A stretch of DNA of 64,000 bases from Bacteroides sp. (GCA_021202275.1 JAJQDI010000031.1:124001-188000), one strand, 5' to 3'; counted from the first letter of the stretch, positions 1 to 9,610 are shown. Program-made: numbers and translations. Notes: generated by a model from the sequence alone, not told the origin.

Positions 1-2
1 AA

Positions 3-2876
3 GAAGAGTTGAACCGGTTCGATACTGCCGTGCAACAGATCGTACGGATGGCAAGCCAGTATACCGACCGCAACCTGATGAAACTCTTCTCCCGTGAAAA
101 GACTCACAGCAATTTTCTCCGAAAGCTCACCGAAAAGAACTGGAAAGAGAATATCCGCCCATTCATCGAAGAAAAGCTGGCTTCCATCATGGAAGTGATC
201 CGCACCCACCAACTTCCACTCTACCAGAAGCAACCCGGAAGTAAACTGCTGTTGCCGCACCATGCCTATCAGGTAAATACACAGCCGATACAAGTCCGGT
301 TCCACTTCCAGACAGAGGAAGACTGTTTCTGTTACCGCTTGTATGCGACCCGGGAAGGAGAAGAAATAGATCTGACCGAAAAGAAACCGGTGATCGTACT
401 CTCCTCCGACCCGGCTATCCTGCTGGCAGGGATGGATGTATGGATATTCCACAACCTCGAAGCCCGGCGGATACTTCCGTTCACCCATAAAGATACAGTC
501 CGCGTAGAGACTACGCAGATCTGCAAATACCTCCGCAACATCCTGCTACCTGTGGCACGTTTTCATCCGATCGAGGTGGAAGGGATAGAGGTGCATACTT
601 CCTGGGAGACATGCCATCCGGTACTTTCGATAGAAGATTCGATCTATACAGACAGTTTGCTCCATCTGCGTTACCGATACGGGAACGATTGGTTCGACCG
701 TCACGCGACCCAACCGGGAGAAAGGCAAGTGTGGCTGGAAGAGAAAGAAGGAAAGCCATGGATACGTATCCTGAAACGCAGCTATACCGCCGAACAGAAA
801 GCCATCTCCTGGCTCACGCGGCATCACCTCCAACAGGTGAGTGACACACTCTTCCGCCTTTCCCCCGCATCCGGTCAGCCGGGACTATCGGCCTGGATGT
901 TACATCATCGTCGGGAGTTGATACAGCACTTTGAATTAGTCAGTCTGCAACAGAGATCTTCCTACTACCTGGAGGAGATGCGACTTGAACAAGACCTTAC
1001 CGAAGAGAGAGACTGGTTTGAATTGCGCATCACCGTATGTATCGGTGATCTGCGCATCCCTTTCGTACGCTTCCGGCGGCATATTCTCAATGGACAACGG
1101 GAATATACCCTTCCCGACGACCGAATCGTGCTGCTCCCGGAAGAGTGGTTTACCACCTATCCACCGTTGTTACAGGAGGCACAGGAGAAGGACACCGCTC
1201 TGCGTATCCGCCCTTCCTTCGTAGGATGGATAGAACCGCTACTCGAAACTTCTCAACGCCAGAAGTTACACACCTATACCCAGAAAGAAAACCTACCCAT
1301 GCCGGAAGGACTGAAAGCGCGGTTGCGACCCTATCAGCAAACGGGCTTCTCCTGGTTGGTACACCTCAGTAAAAACGGTTTCGGAGGTTGTCTGGCGGAT
1401 GATATGGGACTCGGAAAAACGTTACAAACCCTGGCCTTGCTTCAATATATATACGGATATACTCCACCGACAGAGCTACCGGCAGTAACCGTATTACCTC
1501 CGCCCAAAGCCGATGATAAGGGTCAGTTCTTCCTCTTCGGAGAAGAGATCATCGCCCCTCTGCCGGAATCTCCGGCCTGCACCGTAAAAACACAACCCGC
1601 ATCTACAGACCAACCGCTGCCCCTTGAAGATACTCCCCGCCTGGCTGCCTCCCTGATCGTGGTACCGACCTCTTTGCTGCACAACTGGCGGCAGGAGATC
1701 CGACGTTTTACCCACCTGCGTGCCGTCTGCCTGAGCAATAACGATCAGTTCCGCCTGCGAAATCTCAAGGGCTATCTGGACCGGCAGCAACTCATTGTTA
1801 CCACCTACGGTATGCTTCGCCAAAACGTGGGATCCCTTTCAGCATACCGGTTCGAATATGTGATCCTCGACGAAAGCCAGCATATCAAAAACAGCGATTC
1901 GGTCACCTTCCGTTCGGCCGTTAGTCTGCAAAGCAATCACCGGTTGGTGCTCACCGGTACGCCCATCGAAAATTCGCTGAAAGACCTCTGGGCACAGTTC
2001 CGTTTTATCCAGCCCGACCTGCTGGGAAGTGAAAGGAACTTCCAGACAGCATATATACAACCCATCCGCCAGGGAAATGCCTTGCAGGCACAACGTCTCA
2101 AACAACTGATCTCTCCTTTTATCCTGCGACGGGGCAAGAAAGAGGTAGCACCGGAACTCCCCGCCCTCACCGAAGAAGTGATCCTCTGCGATATGTCGGC
2201 CGCCCAGGAGGAGATATACAAAGAAGAGAAAAACAGCCTTCACAATCTGCTGTTGCAACAGAAAGAGCACCACCAGCCCTCCCACTCGCTCACGGTACTC
2301 AACGGCATCACCCGCCTGCGGCAACTGGCCTGCCATCCGCAACTGGTATTGCCCGATTACAACCAACGTTCGGGCAAGCTGGAGCAGATACTCACTGCCG
2401 TGGAAACACTCCGGAGCGAAGGGCACAAAGTGCTTATTTTCTCCTCGTTTGTAAAACATCTGGAGATCGTGGCACACGCTTTCCGCCAACAGGAATGGAA
2501 GTATGCCATGCTCACCGGTGCTACCACGCTCCGGCAGCAGGAGATAGAACGGTTTGCCAACTCCCCGGAGATTGTTGCTTTCCTGATCTCCCTGAAAGCA
2601 GGGGGTGTGGGACTCAATCTCACAGAGGCGGATTACGTTTTTATCATAGATCCCTGGTGGAATCCGGCGGCAGAGAATCAGGCCATCGCCCGGGCACACC
2701 GCATCGGACAAGACAAGCAGGTATTTGTATACCGCTTTATCACCGCGCATACCATCGAAGAGAAGATACTGGATCTACAGCAGGAAAAACAAAAACTGGC
2801 CGATACGTTTGTTACAGACAATGATCCCTTCGGTACCCTTTCGGACGAAGAATGGGCACGATTGCTGGAAATGTAA
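3..2876 (+). CDS. SNF2-family DEAD/DEAH-box helicase, 5' partial
   Basis: C-terminal 950-odd residues of a Swi2/Snf2-type ATP-dependent DNA translocase. Counting from the TTG at 9, the ATPase half has Walker A (DDMGLGKT, about residue 465), a DEAH-variant box DESQ (about 620) and LTGTPIEN; the helicase C-terminal half (about 780-940) has LIFSSF and the motif VI region RAHRIGQ, followed by an IEEKIL motif. The first 400 or so residues are the accessory region usual for bacterial Snf2 proteins. The frame is open to the window edge and no ATG lies near it, so the gene starts outside the window and the TTG is not a supported start. Such proteins act in the cytoplasm on DNA-protein complexes; the specific role is not evident from the neighbours. 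Family assignment is secure. Confidence 0.93.
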   Translation, partial: EELNRFDTAVQQIVRMASQYTDRNLMKLFSREKTHSNFLRKLTEKNWKENIRPFIEEKLASIMEVIRTHQLPLYQKQPGSKLLLPHHAYQVNTQPIQVRFHFQTEEDCFCYRLYATREGEEIDLTEKKPVIVLSSDPAILLAGMDVWIFHNLEARRILPFTHKDTVRVETTQICKYLRNILLPVARFHPIEVEGIEVHTSWETCHPVLSIEDSIYTDSLLHLRYRYGNDWFDRHATQPGERQVWLEEKEGKPWIRILKRSYTAEQKAISWLTRHHLQQVSDTLFRLSPASGQPGLSAWMLHHRRELIQHFELVSLQQRSSYYLEEMRLEQDLTEERDWFELRITVCIGDLRIPFVRFRRHILNGQREYTLPDDRIVLLPEEWFTTYPPLLQEAQEKDTALRIRPSFVGWIEPLLETSQRQKLHTYTQKENLPMPEGLKARLRPYQQTGFSWLVHLSKNGFGGCLADDMGLGKTLQTLALLQYIYGYTPPTELPAVTVLPPPKADDKGQFFLFGEEIIAPLPESPACTVKTQPASTDQPLPLEDTPRLAASLIVVPTSLLHNWRQEIRRFTHLRAVCLSNNDQFRLRNLKGYLDRQQLIVTTYGMLRQNVGSLSAYRFEYVILDESQHIKNSDSVTFRSAVSLQSNHRLVLTGTPIENSLKDLWAQFRFIQPDLLGSERNFQTAYIQPIRQGNALQAQRLKQLISPFILRRGKKEVAPELPALTEEVILCDMSAAQEEIYKEEKNSLHNLLLQQKEHHQPSHSLTVLNGITRLRQLACHPQLVLPDYNQRSGKLEQILTAVETLRSEGHKVLIFSSFVKHLEIVAHAFRQQEWKYAMLTGATTLRQQEIERFANSPEIVAFLISLKAGGVGLNLTEADYVFIIDPWWNPAAENQAIARAHRIGQDKQVFVYRFITAHTIEEKILDLQQEKQKLADTFVTDNDPFGTLSDEEWARLLEM

Positions 2877-2925
2877 TCCTTTACAGATATTCTCCCCAAT
2901 AAGGTATCAATCAATAGGTTCTTCG

Positions 2926-3555
2926 TTATTCCGCAACAGGTGTATAAGTTTCAACCTTCAGAATAGAACGAAACTCACCTTTGACTTCAATGTGTTGCTG
3001 TTTGCCGGCTTTTTCCGGAGGAGAAACAAACTCAAATTCAACGGTGCCATATATCCATTCTCCATCCTCCCCTATTTCGTCCAGATACATATAACCGGAA
3101 CCCATACTAAAACCCTCAAACGCACTGGAACTCAGAAGAACATAAGAAATGCTATTTTCCTGAAAAAAGGGAAGTTCACTGTAAGAAACAGAATGTCCTT
3201 TTCCTGGCTGCGGAGAGAAAGCATATTTTTTGCCTGTAACCAATGGCGCATCTGAATAAAAATAGAACTTCAGTGCATATTCGGGCAAGTCTTGAGATTC
3301 TTTTTTCGCCCTGAAAAAGGTAGAAAAATTAAAACACATATTTCCCTCTGTCTGTGAATAATAAGTATGGGGATACCGGGTACCATTGGGAAAGGTGATC
3401 ACAGGATTATAGGTTTTGTAAGGTATTCCATTCACTTCACACCGGAAATAAGGAGTGATAACAACCTCATCTTTACAACAACTGCCCATGAATACCCATA
3501 CAGCCAGCGGTAAAACATACATAAATACTGCACAAAAATTCAAATTCTGTTTCAT
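2926..3555 (-). CDS. Hypothetical lipoprotein
   Basis: About 209 residues from the ATG at 3555. The N-terminus is basic-hydrophobic and ends in a lipobox-like VFMGSC, so it is probably a lipoprotein anchored in the outer or inner membrane. The rest is rich in aromatic and beta-prone segments, with no catalytic motif I recognise. The open frame runs upstream to 3600 but those 15 residues are charged and would precede the signal peptide, so 3555 is preferred. It converges on the helicase gene with a 49-base gap. Function unknown. Confidence 0.6.
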   Translation of the reverse strand: MKQNLNFCAVFMYVLPLAVWVFMGSCCKDEVVITPYFRCEVNGIPYKTYNPVITFPNGTRYPHTYYSQTEGNMCFNFSTFFRAKKESQDLPEYALKFYFYSDAPLVTGKKYAFSPQPGKGHSVSYSELPFFQENSISYVLLSSSAFEGFSMGSGYMYLDEIGEDGEWIYGTVEFEFVSPPEKAGKQQHIEVKGEFRSILKVETYTPVAE

Positions 3556-3934
3556 ACGTTTGTTCTTTTCAGTGATTCTATATCGTTTATTTCTAACCAC
3601 CGTAACTGGTTTACTCTCTTTTCATGCGGATAGCAACAATCAGGATAACGGACGGATGGTTATTTTTTACAAGTAATTCTACGTCATATAATATAAAAAT
3701 AAACATCTGTTAAAATACGGCATATGAATGCCGGTTTTTTCCTCTGATAAGGAGATACACTTATAGTTCTATTACCTCTTCTCTATAGTTACTTTTTCTT
3801 TCCTTGCCTCTATTTCCTTACACAGACTTGCCTTTCCCTGAAAATTACCCGCTGGGCCGACAGCCTGTTAAATAATTTATTGTAACTTTGCATTCCACTT
3901 ATTTACAGTTACAAACCGATCAAAATCAATTGTT
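3556..3934. other. Intergenic region before cysS
   Basis: AT-rich divergent spacer between the lipoprotein and cysS. Apart from the cysS promoter element at 3883-3890 no gene or clear repeat is seen. Confidence 0.5.
3883..3890 (+). promoter_or_regulatory. Promoter -7 element for cysS
   Basis: TAACTTTG matches the Bacteroidetes sigma-70 -7 consensus TAnnTTTG and lies 45 bases before the cysS ATG. No clear -33 TTTG is seen at the usual distance. Confidence 0.6.
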
Positions 3935-5410
3935 ATGGAACATCCATTGACCATTTACAACACTTTACATAGACAGAAGGAACAGTTTGTTCCTCTGCAC
4001 GAACCCCACGTAGGCATGTATGTCTGCGGACCTACGGTCTATGGCGACGGCCATCTGGGTCATGCCCGTCCGGCCATCACCTTCGACCTGCTTTTCCGCT
4101 ACCTCACCCACCTGGGGTATAAAGTACGGTATGTGCGCAACATCACCGATGTGGGTCACCTTGAACATGATGCCGACGAAGGGGAAGACAAGATCGCCAA
4201 GAAGGCCCGTGTGGAGCAGCTGGAACCGATGGAGGTGGTGCAGTACTACCTGAACCGTTACCGCCATGCCATGGAGGCACTCAATGTATTGCCTCCCAGC
4301 ATCGAACCGCATGCTTCAGGACATATCATCGACCAGATCGAACTGGTACAGGAGATCATGGACAACGGCTATGCCTATGAAAGCGAAGGATCAGTCTACT
4401 TTGATGTAGAGAGCTACAACAAGCAACACCATTACGGCAAACTCTCGGGACGCAACTTAGAGGATGTTCTGCATACCACCCGCGAACTGGACGGACAGCA
4501 GGAGAAACGCAATCCGGCCGACTTTGCGCTGTGGAAACGCGCGCAACCGGAACATATCATGCGCTGGCCTTCTCCCTGGAGCCTCGGCTTCCCGGGATGG
4601 CACTGCGAATGTACGGCTATGGGACGCAAATACTTAGGTCGACATTTCGACATCCACGGCGGAGGTATGGATCTGATATTCCCGCACCACGAATGTGAGA
4701 TCGCCCAGTCGGTAGCCTCACAGGGAGACGATATGGTACACTACTGGACGCACAACAACATGGTTACGATCAACGGTACCAAGATGGGTAAATCACTGGG
4801 CAACTTCATCACACTGGATGAGTTCTTCAACGGTACGCACCCGCTATTGACCCAGGCCTATAGCCCCATGACTATCCGCTTCTTTATCCTGCAGGCACAC
4901 TACCGCAGTACGGTAGACTTCAGCAACGAAGCCCTGCAGGCCTCGGAAAAGGGTATGCAACGACTGATGGAAGCCGTGTCCCAGCTGGAAAAGATCCTGC
5001 CCGCCGATCAGTCTACCGTAGATGTAGCAGCCCTGCGCCAGAAATGTTACGACGCGCTGAACGACGATCTCAATTCGCCCATCCTGATCTCCCACCTGTT
5101 CGAAGGTGCAAAGATCGTAAACAACCTCATAGCGGGCAACGACACCGTCACACCGGAAGATCTGGAAATCCTTCAAGGTATCTTCTCTATTTTCCTGTTC
5201 GATATTCTTGGGATGAAGGCAGAGAAAAACTCTTCGGGCGACCGCGAAGAGGCTTACGGAAAGGTAGTGGATATGCTGCTGCAACAACGTATGGAGGCCA
5301 AAGCACGCAAGGACTGGGCTACCTCAGACAAGATCCGTGACGAACTGGCTGCTCTTGGATTTGAGGTGAAAGATACCAAAGAAGGGTTTGAGTGGAAGCT
5401 GAATAAATAA
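3935..5410 (+). CDS. cysS: Cysteinyl-tRNA synthetase
   Basis: Class I aminoacyl-tRNA synthetase that charges tRNA-Cys with cysteine in the cytoplasm; 491 residues, the normal length. The HIGH signature appears as HLGH in GPTVYGDGHLGH near residue 35, the zinc-site cysteines are present (CGPTVY, WHCECTAMG, HHECE), and the KMSKS loop is KMGKSLGNF near residue 285. The C-terminal helical anticodon-binding part contains the family's usual ARKDWATSDKIRDEL stretch. Single gene with its own promoter and a strong terminator after it. Identification is secure. Confidence 0.98.
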   Translation: MEHPLTIYNTLHRQKEQFVPLHEPHVGMYVCGPTVYGDGHLGHARPAITFDLLFRYLTHLGYKVRYVRNITDVGHLEHDADEGEDKIAKKARVEQLEPMEVVQYYLNRYRHAMEALNVLPPSIEPHASGHIIDQIELVQEIMDNGYAYESEGSVYFDVESYNKQHHYGKLSGRNLEDVLHTTRELDGQQEKRNPADFALWKRAQPEHIMRWPSPWSLGFPGWHCECTAMGRKYLGRHFDIHGGGMDLIFPHHECEIAQSVASQGDDMVHYWTHNNMVTINGTKMGKSLGNFITLDEFFNGTHPLLTQAYSPMTIRFFILQAHYRSTVDFSNEALQASEKGMQRLMEAVSQLEKILPADQSTVDVAALRQKCYDALNDDLNSPILISHLFEGAKIVNNLIAGNDTVTPEDLEILQGIFSIFLFDILGMKAEKNSSGDREEAYGKVVDMLLQQRMEAKARKDWATSDKIRDELAALGFEVKDTKEGFEWKLNK

Positions 5411-5436
5411 AACTTTCCCAACCATAGAACAAACGG

Positions 5437-5509
5437 AAAAGTTCGGCTGTCCCGATAGAGTATGTGCCTCAGGCAAGTAACTCTTTTAAAGGGACATCCG
5501 AACTTTTTT
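5437..5509 (+). terminator. Branched hairpin terminator after cysS
   Basis: A long stem pairs 5437-5453 (aaaagttcggctgtccc) with 5491-5509 (gggacatccgaacttttttt region) with one mismatch and runs into seven T. The 37-base loop holds a second hairpin, AGAGT...ACTCT around TGCC-TCA-GGCA. Best read as a rho-independent terminator with an extra branch. Confidence 0.8.
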
Positions 5510-6490
5510 TGCTAGTACATTCTCTGCGGTTTACATAAGCTGTTCCCCAATAGATTTTACTTTCTTACTATCTAACCTTTTTCAACCTACTTCCATCATC
5601 ACCGTCAGGTTAAAAGATTATTTCCACTTTATACTTTATTGACAGAATATACCCTCTTCGGGATGCAATTGTCTACTTCTCTATATTCCCCGAAGGGGAT
5701 AGATAGGTAGCTCAGCGGATGAGTAAAAGGTTGTGCAACGTCAGTGAAACAACGTGCAATGAATCCCTGAGGAGCGAAGCATACTCCAGAAACAACCTTG
5801 AAAAGATTGCAACTATCAGATCAGGAAATATCCTGAATGCAACCTTTGAAAGGTTGAGTCTGAAGCAGCTCTTTACCCGGGGTAGTTTGGGTTCGCTTTA
5901 TTGGGGTTCCGCTCTCCTACAGGCAACCTCGGACTACTGCTCTATCTCCTTCGGGGAACATAAGGAGAGCAGACTGAGAGAGAATTACGGCTCATGCTAC
6001 TGTATATCCCGGAATCGAAAAACAGGAACTATAACAACTGCTGATCTCTTCGTCTGGCACACATACTTTCATTTTGCAATGTTAAGAACACTTCATCTAC
6101 TCAGCAAAAAGCAGGTTTTATCTCATTGAAAGTTTATAGATGAGTCTATGCAAAGCAGAAAATTCTTCATTGAAACGTTTATCGAACCTAACCGCGTGCC
6201 GAAGAGCCGCTTTTAAGTGCCGATCGGTCTTTGGCGAGTGCTGATCAGCCCCAGCCAGAGGACATGGAAAGTTCCATTGATAAAACACATTCTATCCATT
6301 GTCTACTTATCAGCCTTCGGGTTTCTTTATATAAAGTTCCTCCAAACAGTCTATGTTCTATGCTATGAGTAAGGTTGTATTAACGTTCCGTTCACAAAAA
6401 GCCTCTCTATTTTTTCCAAGATCCCTCCTGTGAAATACCTGAAGAAGATACCACCCGTTTCTCGTTAACCACACTGAACACTCAAAGTCC
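5510..6490. other. Gene-poor kilobase with degraded repeats
   Basis: No convincing gene. An open frame at 5719-6129 has unlikely composition and no recognisable motif. Short hairpins and echoes are visible: CCCCGAAGGGG at 5688-5698, alternating AAGGTTG/CAACCTT pieces at 5727-5860, and GTGCCGA repeats near 6195-6225. This looks like decayed intergenic repeat material, not a functional gene. Confidence 0.4.
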
Positions 6491-6495
6491 GAACA

Positions 6496-6552
6496 TTAAC
6501 CAAACCCTAACCATCCGATAACCAGGAACCACCTCCAACCATTCTATCTTTG
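6496..6552 (+). promoter_or_regulatory. Phased TTAACC repeats and -7 box of the first DUF3836 gene
   Basis: Three direct repeats TTAACC (6496), CTAACC (6507) and ATAACC (6518) are spaced exactly 11 bases apart. The last repeat starts 27 bases before the -7 box TATCTTTG at 6545-6552. A further TTAACC lies at 6465. Direct repeats of 10-11 bases that take the place of a -33 element are typical of activator sites for OmpR-type response regulators. The same layout recurs before the second DUF3836 gene. Confidence 0.65.
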
Positions 6553-6604
6553 TAACATCAAAACCAAACAACCGTAAAATTATAAATCATAAAAAATAAA
6601 CGTC

Positions 6605-7018
6605 ATGAAAACAAATGTATTCTTCAAAGCAGTATGGGTAGCAGTAGTTATGGTAGCAACAACAGCTATGGTAAAAGCAAATAACCCGTATGTAACCAAC
6701 GATGTGATGAACGGCCAGCAGGTAGAAACCAGGTTTGTATACCAGAAAAACAACCAGACCCTCAGCTACTACATGAAGTACCACTTCACCTACGATCAGG
6801 AAAACCGTCTGGCATCTAAAGAGACGTTCCGCTGGAACAACAACACACAGGAGTGGGAGCCTCAGAGCCGCGTAGACTATACCTATGAAGAAGGCGAGAT
6901 CGTAATGGAAAATAACGTGTGGGATAAGAAAGAAAAGAGATACAGAGAAATGGCACAATTGTCTTTACAGTACAGCAGCTCTACAGAAATGTATGTTGCA
7001 CAAACAAGCAAGAAGTAA
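6605..7018 (+). CDS. DUF3836-family secreted protein
   Basis: 137 residues with a clean signal peptide (hydrophobic core then MVKANN). The mature part is a short repeat-like beta fold with YDQENRLASKETFRWNNN and YTYEEG stretches, as in the Bacteroidales DUF3836 family. Function unknown; it should be exported to the periplasm or surface. It is paralogous to the protein at 8918-9406: both share a Y-x-F-x-Y-D-x-(Q/E)-N-R core and a W-N-(N/S)-N segment. The two genes flank a sensor kinase and share promoter architecture, so coordinated stress or envelope-signal control is likely. Start chosen at the ATG before the signal peptide. Confidence 0.75.
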   Translation: MKTNVFFKAVWVAVVMVATTAMVKANNPYVTNDVMNGQQVETRFVYQKNNQTLSYYMKYHFTYDQENRLASKETFRWNNNTQEWEPQSRVDYTYEEGEIVMENNVWDKKEKRYREMAQLSLQYSSSTEMYVAQTSKK

Positions 7019-7041
7019 GATCAATAGGTATACATATAGAC

Positions 7042-7074
7042 ACAGGCAGCCTGGAATATATCCAGACTGCCTGT
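7042..7074. terminator. Bidirectional terminator hairpin
   Basis: ACAGGCAG (7042-7049) pairs with CTGCCTGT (7067-7074), with an inner CTGG/CCAG pairing. It sits between the convergent DUF3836 and kinase genes and is suited to stop both. Confidence 0.65.
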
Positions 7075-7181
7075 TCTGTATAATAGCTACCTGCCAGGAG
7101 ATATATCTCTGTCTGATGTCCGGAAACTGATCAGGTAAACAGATCAACTTACCCGAATGATCCTATAGCAGGCAGTGGCAT

Positions 7182-8543
7182 TTACCTCTCAGGTTCGGCT
7201 TTGGGGATATGCAAGGTAAACAGACTGTACTCTCCCTCTATACTCTCAATCTCTATGGACCCGCCATGAGCCTGCGCGATCAGCTGTACATAGTTAAGTC
7301 CCAACCCGAACCCGGTAACCTTTTTCTTCGGGTCACGGAGTTTGATGTCTCCCCGTTCGAACTTCTCAAAGATCTTGAGCTGGTCTTTGGGAGGAATACC
7401 CAACCCGTTGTCTTTTATATGGATCAGGGTTTGTGTATCTGTATCTTCACTACTGATCTCAATCGTAACAGACTCGCGGGAATACTTGATGGCGTTCTCG
7501 ATCAGGTTGCTGATGGCCTGCCGCAGGTATTCTTCATCGGCATAGGCAGATTGTGCCTGCAGCTGAATGATAAACTCCACCTGCTTGGTAGCTTTGGCCC
7601 GTGCCTTTTCCGTGAGAGTAACCACAATAGGTTCCAGAGGGGTGTCTTCTTTGTTGAGCACTAAATTACGCTGTTCGAGTTTGGCGATATTGAGTACATT
7701 GTTGGTCAGATCCAACAGGTGCTGCGTTTCGTCTTCGACAATGTCGAAATACTTTTTCTTCTTCTCCGGCCGAGCATCCAGTTTTCCACTCCGCAGGATA
7801 TGCGTTCCCATCATAATGGAAGTGAGCGGCGTTTTCATGTCGTGGATCATAGCATGCGAGAAGTCCCGACGCACCTGAGAGATGCGGTTTTGTCGCATGA
7901 TGATACGGATCTGATAGGTGATGCAATAACCTACGAACATCATCATGATACCTGTAGCCAGCAGCAATACACTTAATCGCTGGAGGTTAGAGGTGAAAGG
8001 ACTCAGGATATAGGCCCGTACCTGACGGGTTCCATCTTTTCGAAGAGGTTGAGGATCTACGGCAATCGTGTTCCAGGAGGGAAACCAACCCGGGCGCGTA
8101 GTCTGAAGTACAGAATCCTGTTCATTTACCAACTGAATAACGACATCTGTTTTTATTGCCCCTTCCGCCAACACGGCTACGTATACAGAATCCAGTGTAG
8201 AGATGGAAATACAATAATGATATGTTTCAAAGGGTTCGTAGATCAATCCGGGACGAATGCTTGAAAACAACCTTTCGTAGGAAACGTATTCCGGATCTTC
8301 GTCCATGAGGCTTCCTAAAGTGATATGAATATTTATCTCTTCTTCATTGGTTTCTTCCATTTCCTCTATTTCCTGCACAAAGAGATCCGCATTCCGGATG
8401 AGAGCCTGCGCAAAGAGGGTATTACTTTTCTCACGTATCTCTTCATTGAGGATATGAAATACATTATAAAGCCAGATGAATTGCAGCAAGACCACTGCTA
8501 TCAGCCCGACGATTGTCATCAATCCAATATGTGTTCCTTTCAT
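7182..8543 (-). CDS. Orphan sensor histidine kinase
   Basis: 453 residues from the ATG at 8543. Transmembrane segment near residues 8-28, a sensor region of about 165 residues, a second membrane segment near 195-215, then HisKA with the H-box SHAMIHDMKTPL (His near 234) and HATPase_c with N-box NLIENAIKY and G-boxes DNGLGIPP and GFGLGLNY. All catalytic motifs are intact. The start is set by a TACTTTTG -7 box at 8561-8568 on this strand, which puts longer upstream starts outside the transcript. No response regulator gene is adjacent, so its partner is elsewhere. It is divergent from one DUF3836 gene and convergent with the other, so those genes are plausible targets; this is inference. Confidence 0.85.
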   Translation of the reverse strand: MKGTHIGLMTIVGLIAVVLLQFIWLYNVFHILNEEIREKSNTLFAQALIRNADLFVQEIEEMEETNEEEINIHITLGSLMDEDPEYVSYERLFSSIRPGLIYEPFETYHYCISISTLDSVYVAVLAEGAIKTDVVIQLVNEQDSVLQTTRPGWFPSWNTIAVDPQPLRKDGTRQVRAYILSPFTSNLQRLSVLLLATGIMMMFVGYCITYQIRIIMRQNRISQVRRDFSHAMIHDMKTPLTSIMMGTHILRSGKLDARPEKKKKYFDIVEDETQHLLDLTNNVLNIAKLEQRNLVLNKEDTPLEPIVVTLTEKARAKATKQVEFIIQLQAQSAYADEEYLRQAISNLIENAIKYSRESVTIEISSEDTDTQTLIHIKDNGLGIPPKDQLKIFEKFERGDIKLRDPKKKVTGFGLGLNYVQLIAQAHGGSIEIESIEGEYSLFTLHIPKAEPER

Positions 8544-8560
8544 TATGTGTGAATTTGTAG

Positions 8561-8568
8561 CAAAAGTA
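8561..8568 (-). promoter_or_regulatory. Promoter -7 element for the kinase gene
   Basis: On the minus strand this reads TACTTTTG, matching TAnnTTTG, 18 bases before the chosen ATG at 8543. It gives a short leader and decides the start codon. Confidence 0.55.
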
Positions 8569-8805
8569 ACAACATTCATGAAATTACTTCTTCCTACAGA
8601 GCGTTTTTTCTCTATCCGCCTTTTCACATAGCAAGACAATCTGATCTTTCTTTCGGAATACATGCCGGTATTCCCTCCATTTCCCCGTAAAAAAGAGAAC
8701 CTTTGTTAAGGTTATTTTAACGATACCGTCCTTTTGAATAACTAAGATAACGACTCCTCTTCCTTCTGTGCTTTCCTACGTTAACACAGTAGGTGCTACC
8801 AGGGT

Positions 8806-8868
8806 TAAACCTTAACTCAAACATAACCACCGGTTAACCAGAAAACGCTTCACAGTCACCTATCTTTG
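8806..8868 (+). promoter_or_regulatory. Phased TTAACC repeats and -7 box of the second DUF3836 gene
   Basis: TTAACT (8813), ATAACC (8823) and TTAACC (8834) repeat at 10- and 11-base steps, with a related TTAAAC at 8806 and TTAACA at 8782. The last repeat begins 27 bases before the -7 box TATCTTTG (8861-8868), the same distance as at 6518/6545. This strongly suggests one regulator acts on both genes. Confidence 0.65.
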
Positions 8869-8917
8869 TGGTATCGAAAGAAACAAATAAAAGTAATCAC
8901 TCATACAAACAAAAGCC

Positions 8918-9406
8918 ATGAATACGTTAAAAATAACCATTGCCATGATCGCTTCCGTGTTGTGTAGTCTGACTTTATGTGCTGCTAATCAGTTTGTTTA
9001 CAACACCGAAAGTCACGAAGCGGGAACTACACAGATCGTATACAAAACAGATGCAACGGGAAAGTATCTGATACCGCACTTGAAATACAACTTCAGTTAC
9101 GATGAACAGAACCGGGTGGAACAAAAAGAGGTGTCGCGCTGGAACAGCAACAGCGGAATGTGGATAAACCAACATATCCTCTCTTTCCTCTATGAAAAGG
9201 ATACATATAGCATTGTTAGTGCTGACTGGAACGCAGAAGAGAAGGTATATCACCCGATTTCTCTGAAGGCGATCTATACGCTCGACAGCGAGAACCGGAC
9301 GTGCCGCTACGAAAGTTTCCGCATAGACAAGGATACACAAGAATGGGAACTGACCGTATACAACGAATTCGGAACGGAAAATATAGATCTGTACGCTCAG
9401 AATTGA
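8918..9406 (+). CDS. DUF3836-family secreted protein
   Basis: 162 residues with a signal peptide ending near LTLCAAN; a Cys at the end of the hydrophobic core could be a lipobox, but the usual small residues are not ideal. The mature domain resembles the 6605-7018 protein: YNFSYDEQNRVEQKE and WNSNSG match YHFTYDQENRLASKE and WNNNTQ in order. Function unknown. Divergent from the kinase gene, with which it shares a 374-base spacer holding both promoters. Confidence 0.75.
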   Translation: MNTLKITIAMIASVLCSLTLCAANQFVYNTESHEAGTTQIVYKTDATGKYLIPHLKYNFSYDEQNRVEQKEVSRWNSNSGMWINQHILSFLYEKDTYSIVSADWNAEEKVYHPISLKAIYTLDSENRTCRYESFRIDKDTQEWELTVYNEFGTENIDLYAQN

Positions 9407-9537
9407 TCCCGGAGCAAGGAACAAAAAACAGACACTGACTAAACTATTTATTTACAATCTCTCTTAGAAAAACCGGAGGATACTCTAACAAAGCAACTCC
9501 GCAAAAACTTTACAGAATCTTTATGGGAAAAGAGGTT

Positions 9538-9560
9538 GGCCGGCTTTTAAAGAGCCGGCC
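9538..9560 (+). terminator. Terminator hairpin
   Basis: Perfect stem GGCCGGCT (9538-9545) with AGCCGGCC (9553-9560) and a seven-base loop, 130 bases after the second DUF3836 gene. It is not followed by a clean T run, so termination strength is uncertain. Confidence 0.6.
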
Positions 9561-9610
9561 ACTTTGTTGGTTCTTTTATATAAGAAAGGGATCACCATTC
9601 ATTATACTGC

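Noticed and set aside
5705..5790. tRNA-like D-arm (GGTAGCTCAGCGGATGAG)
   Set aside because: No acceptor stem, anticodon stem or GTTC T-arm follows, so it is a chance match.
5719..6129. 136-codon open frame on the plus strand
   Set aside because: Composition is unlike a protein, no motifs, no promoter, and it lies in eroded repeat DNA.
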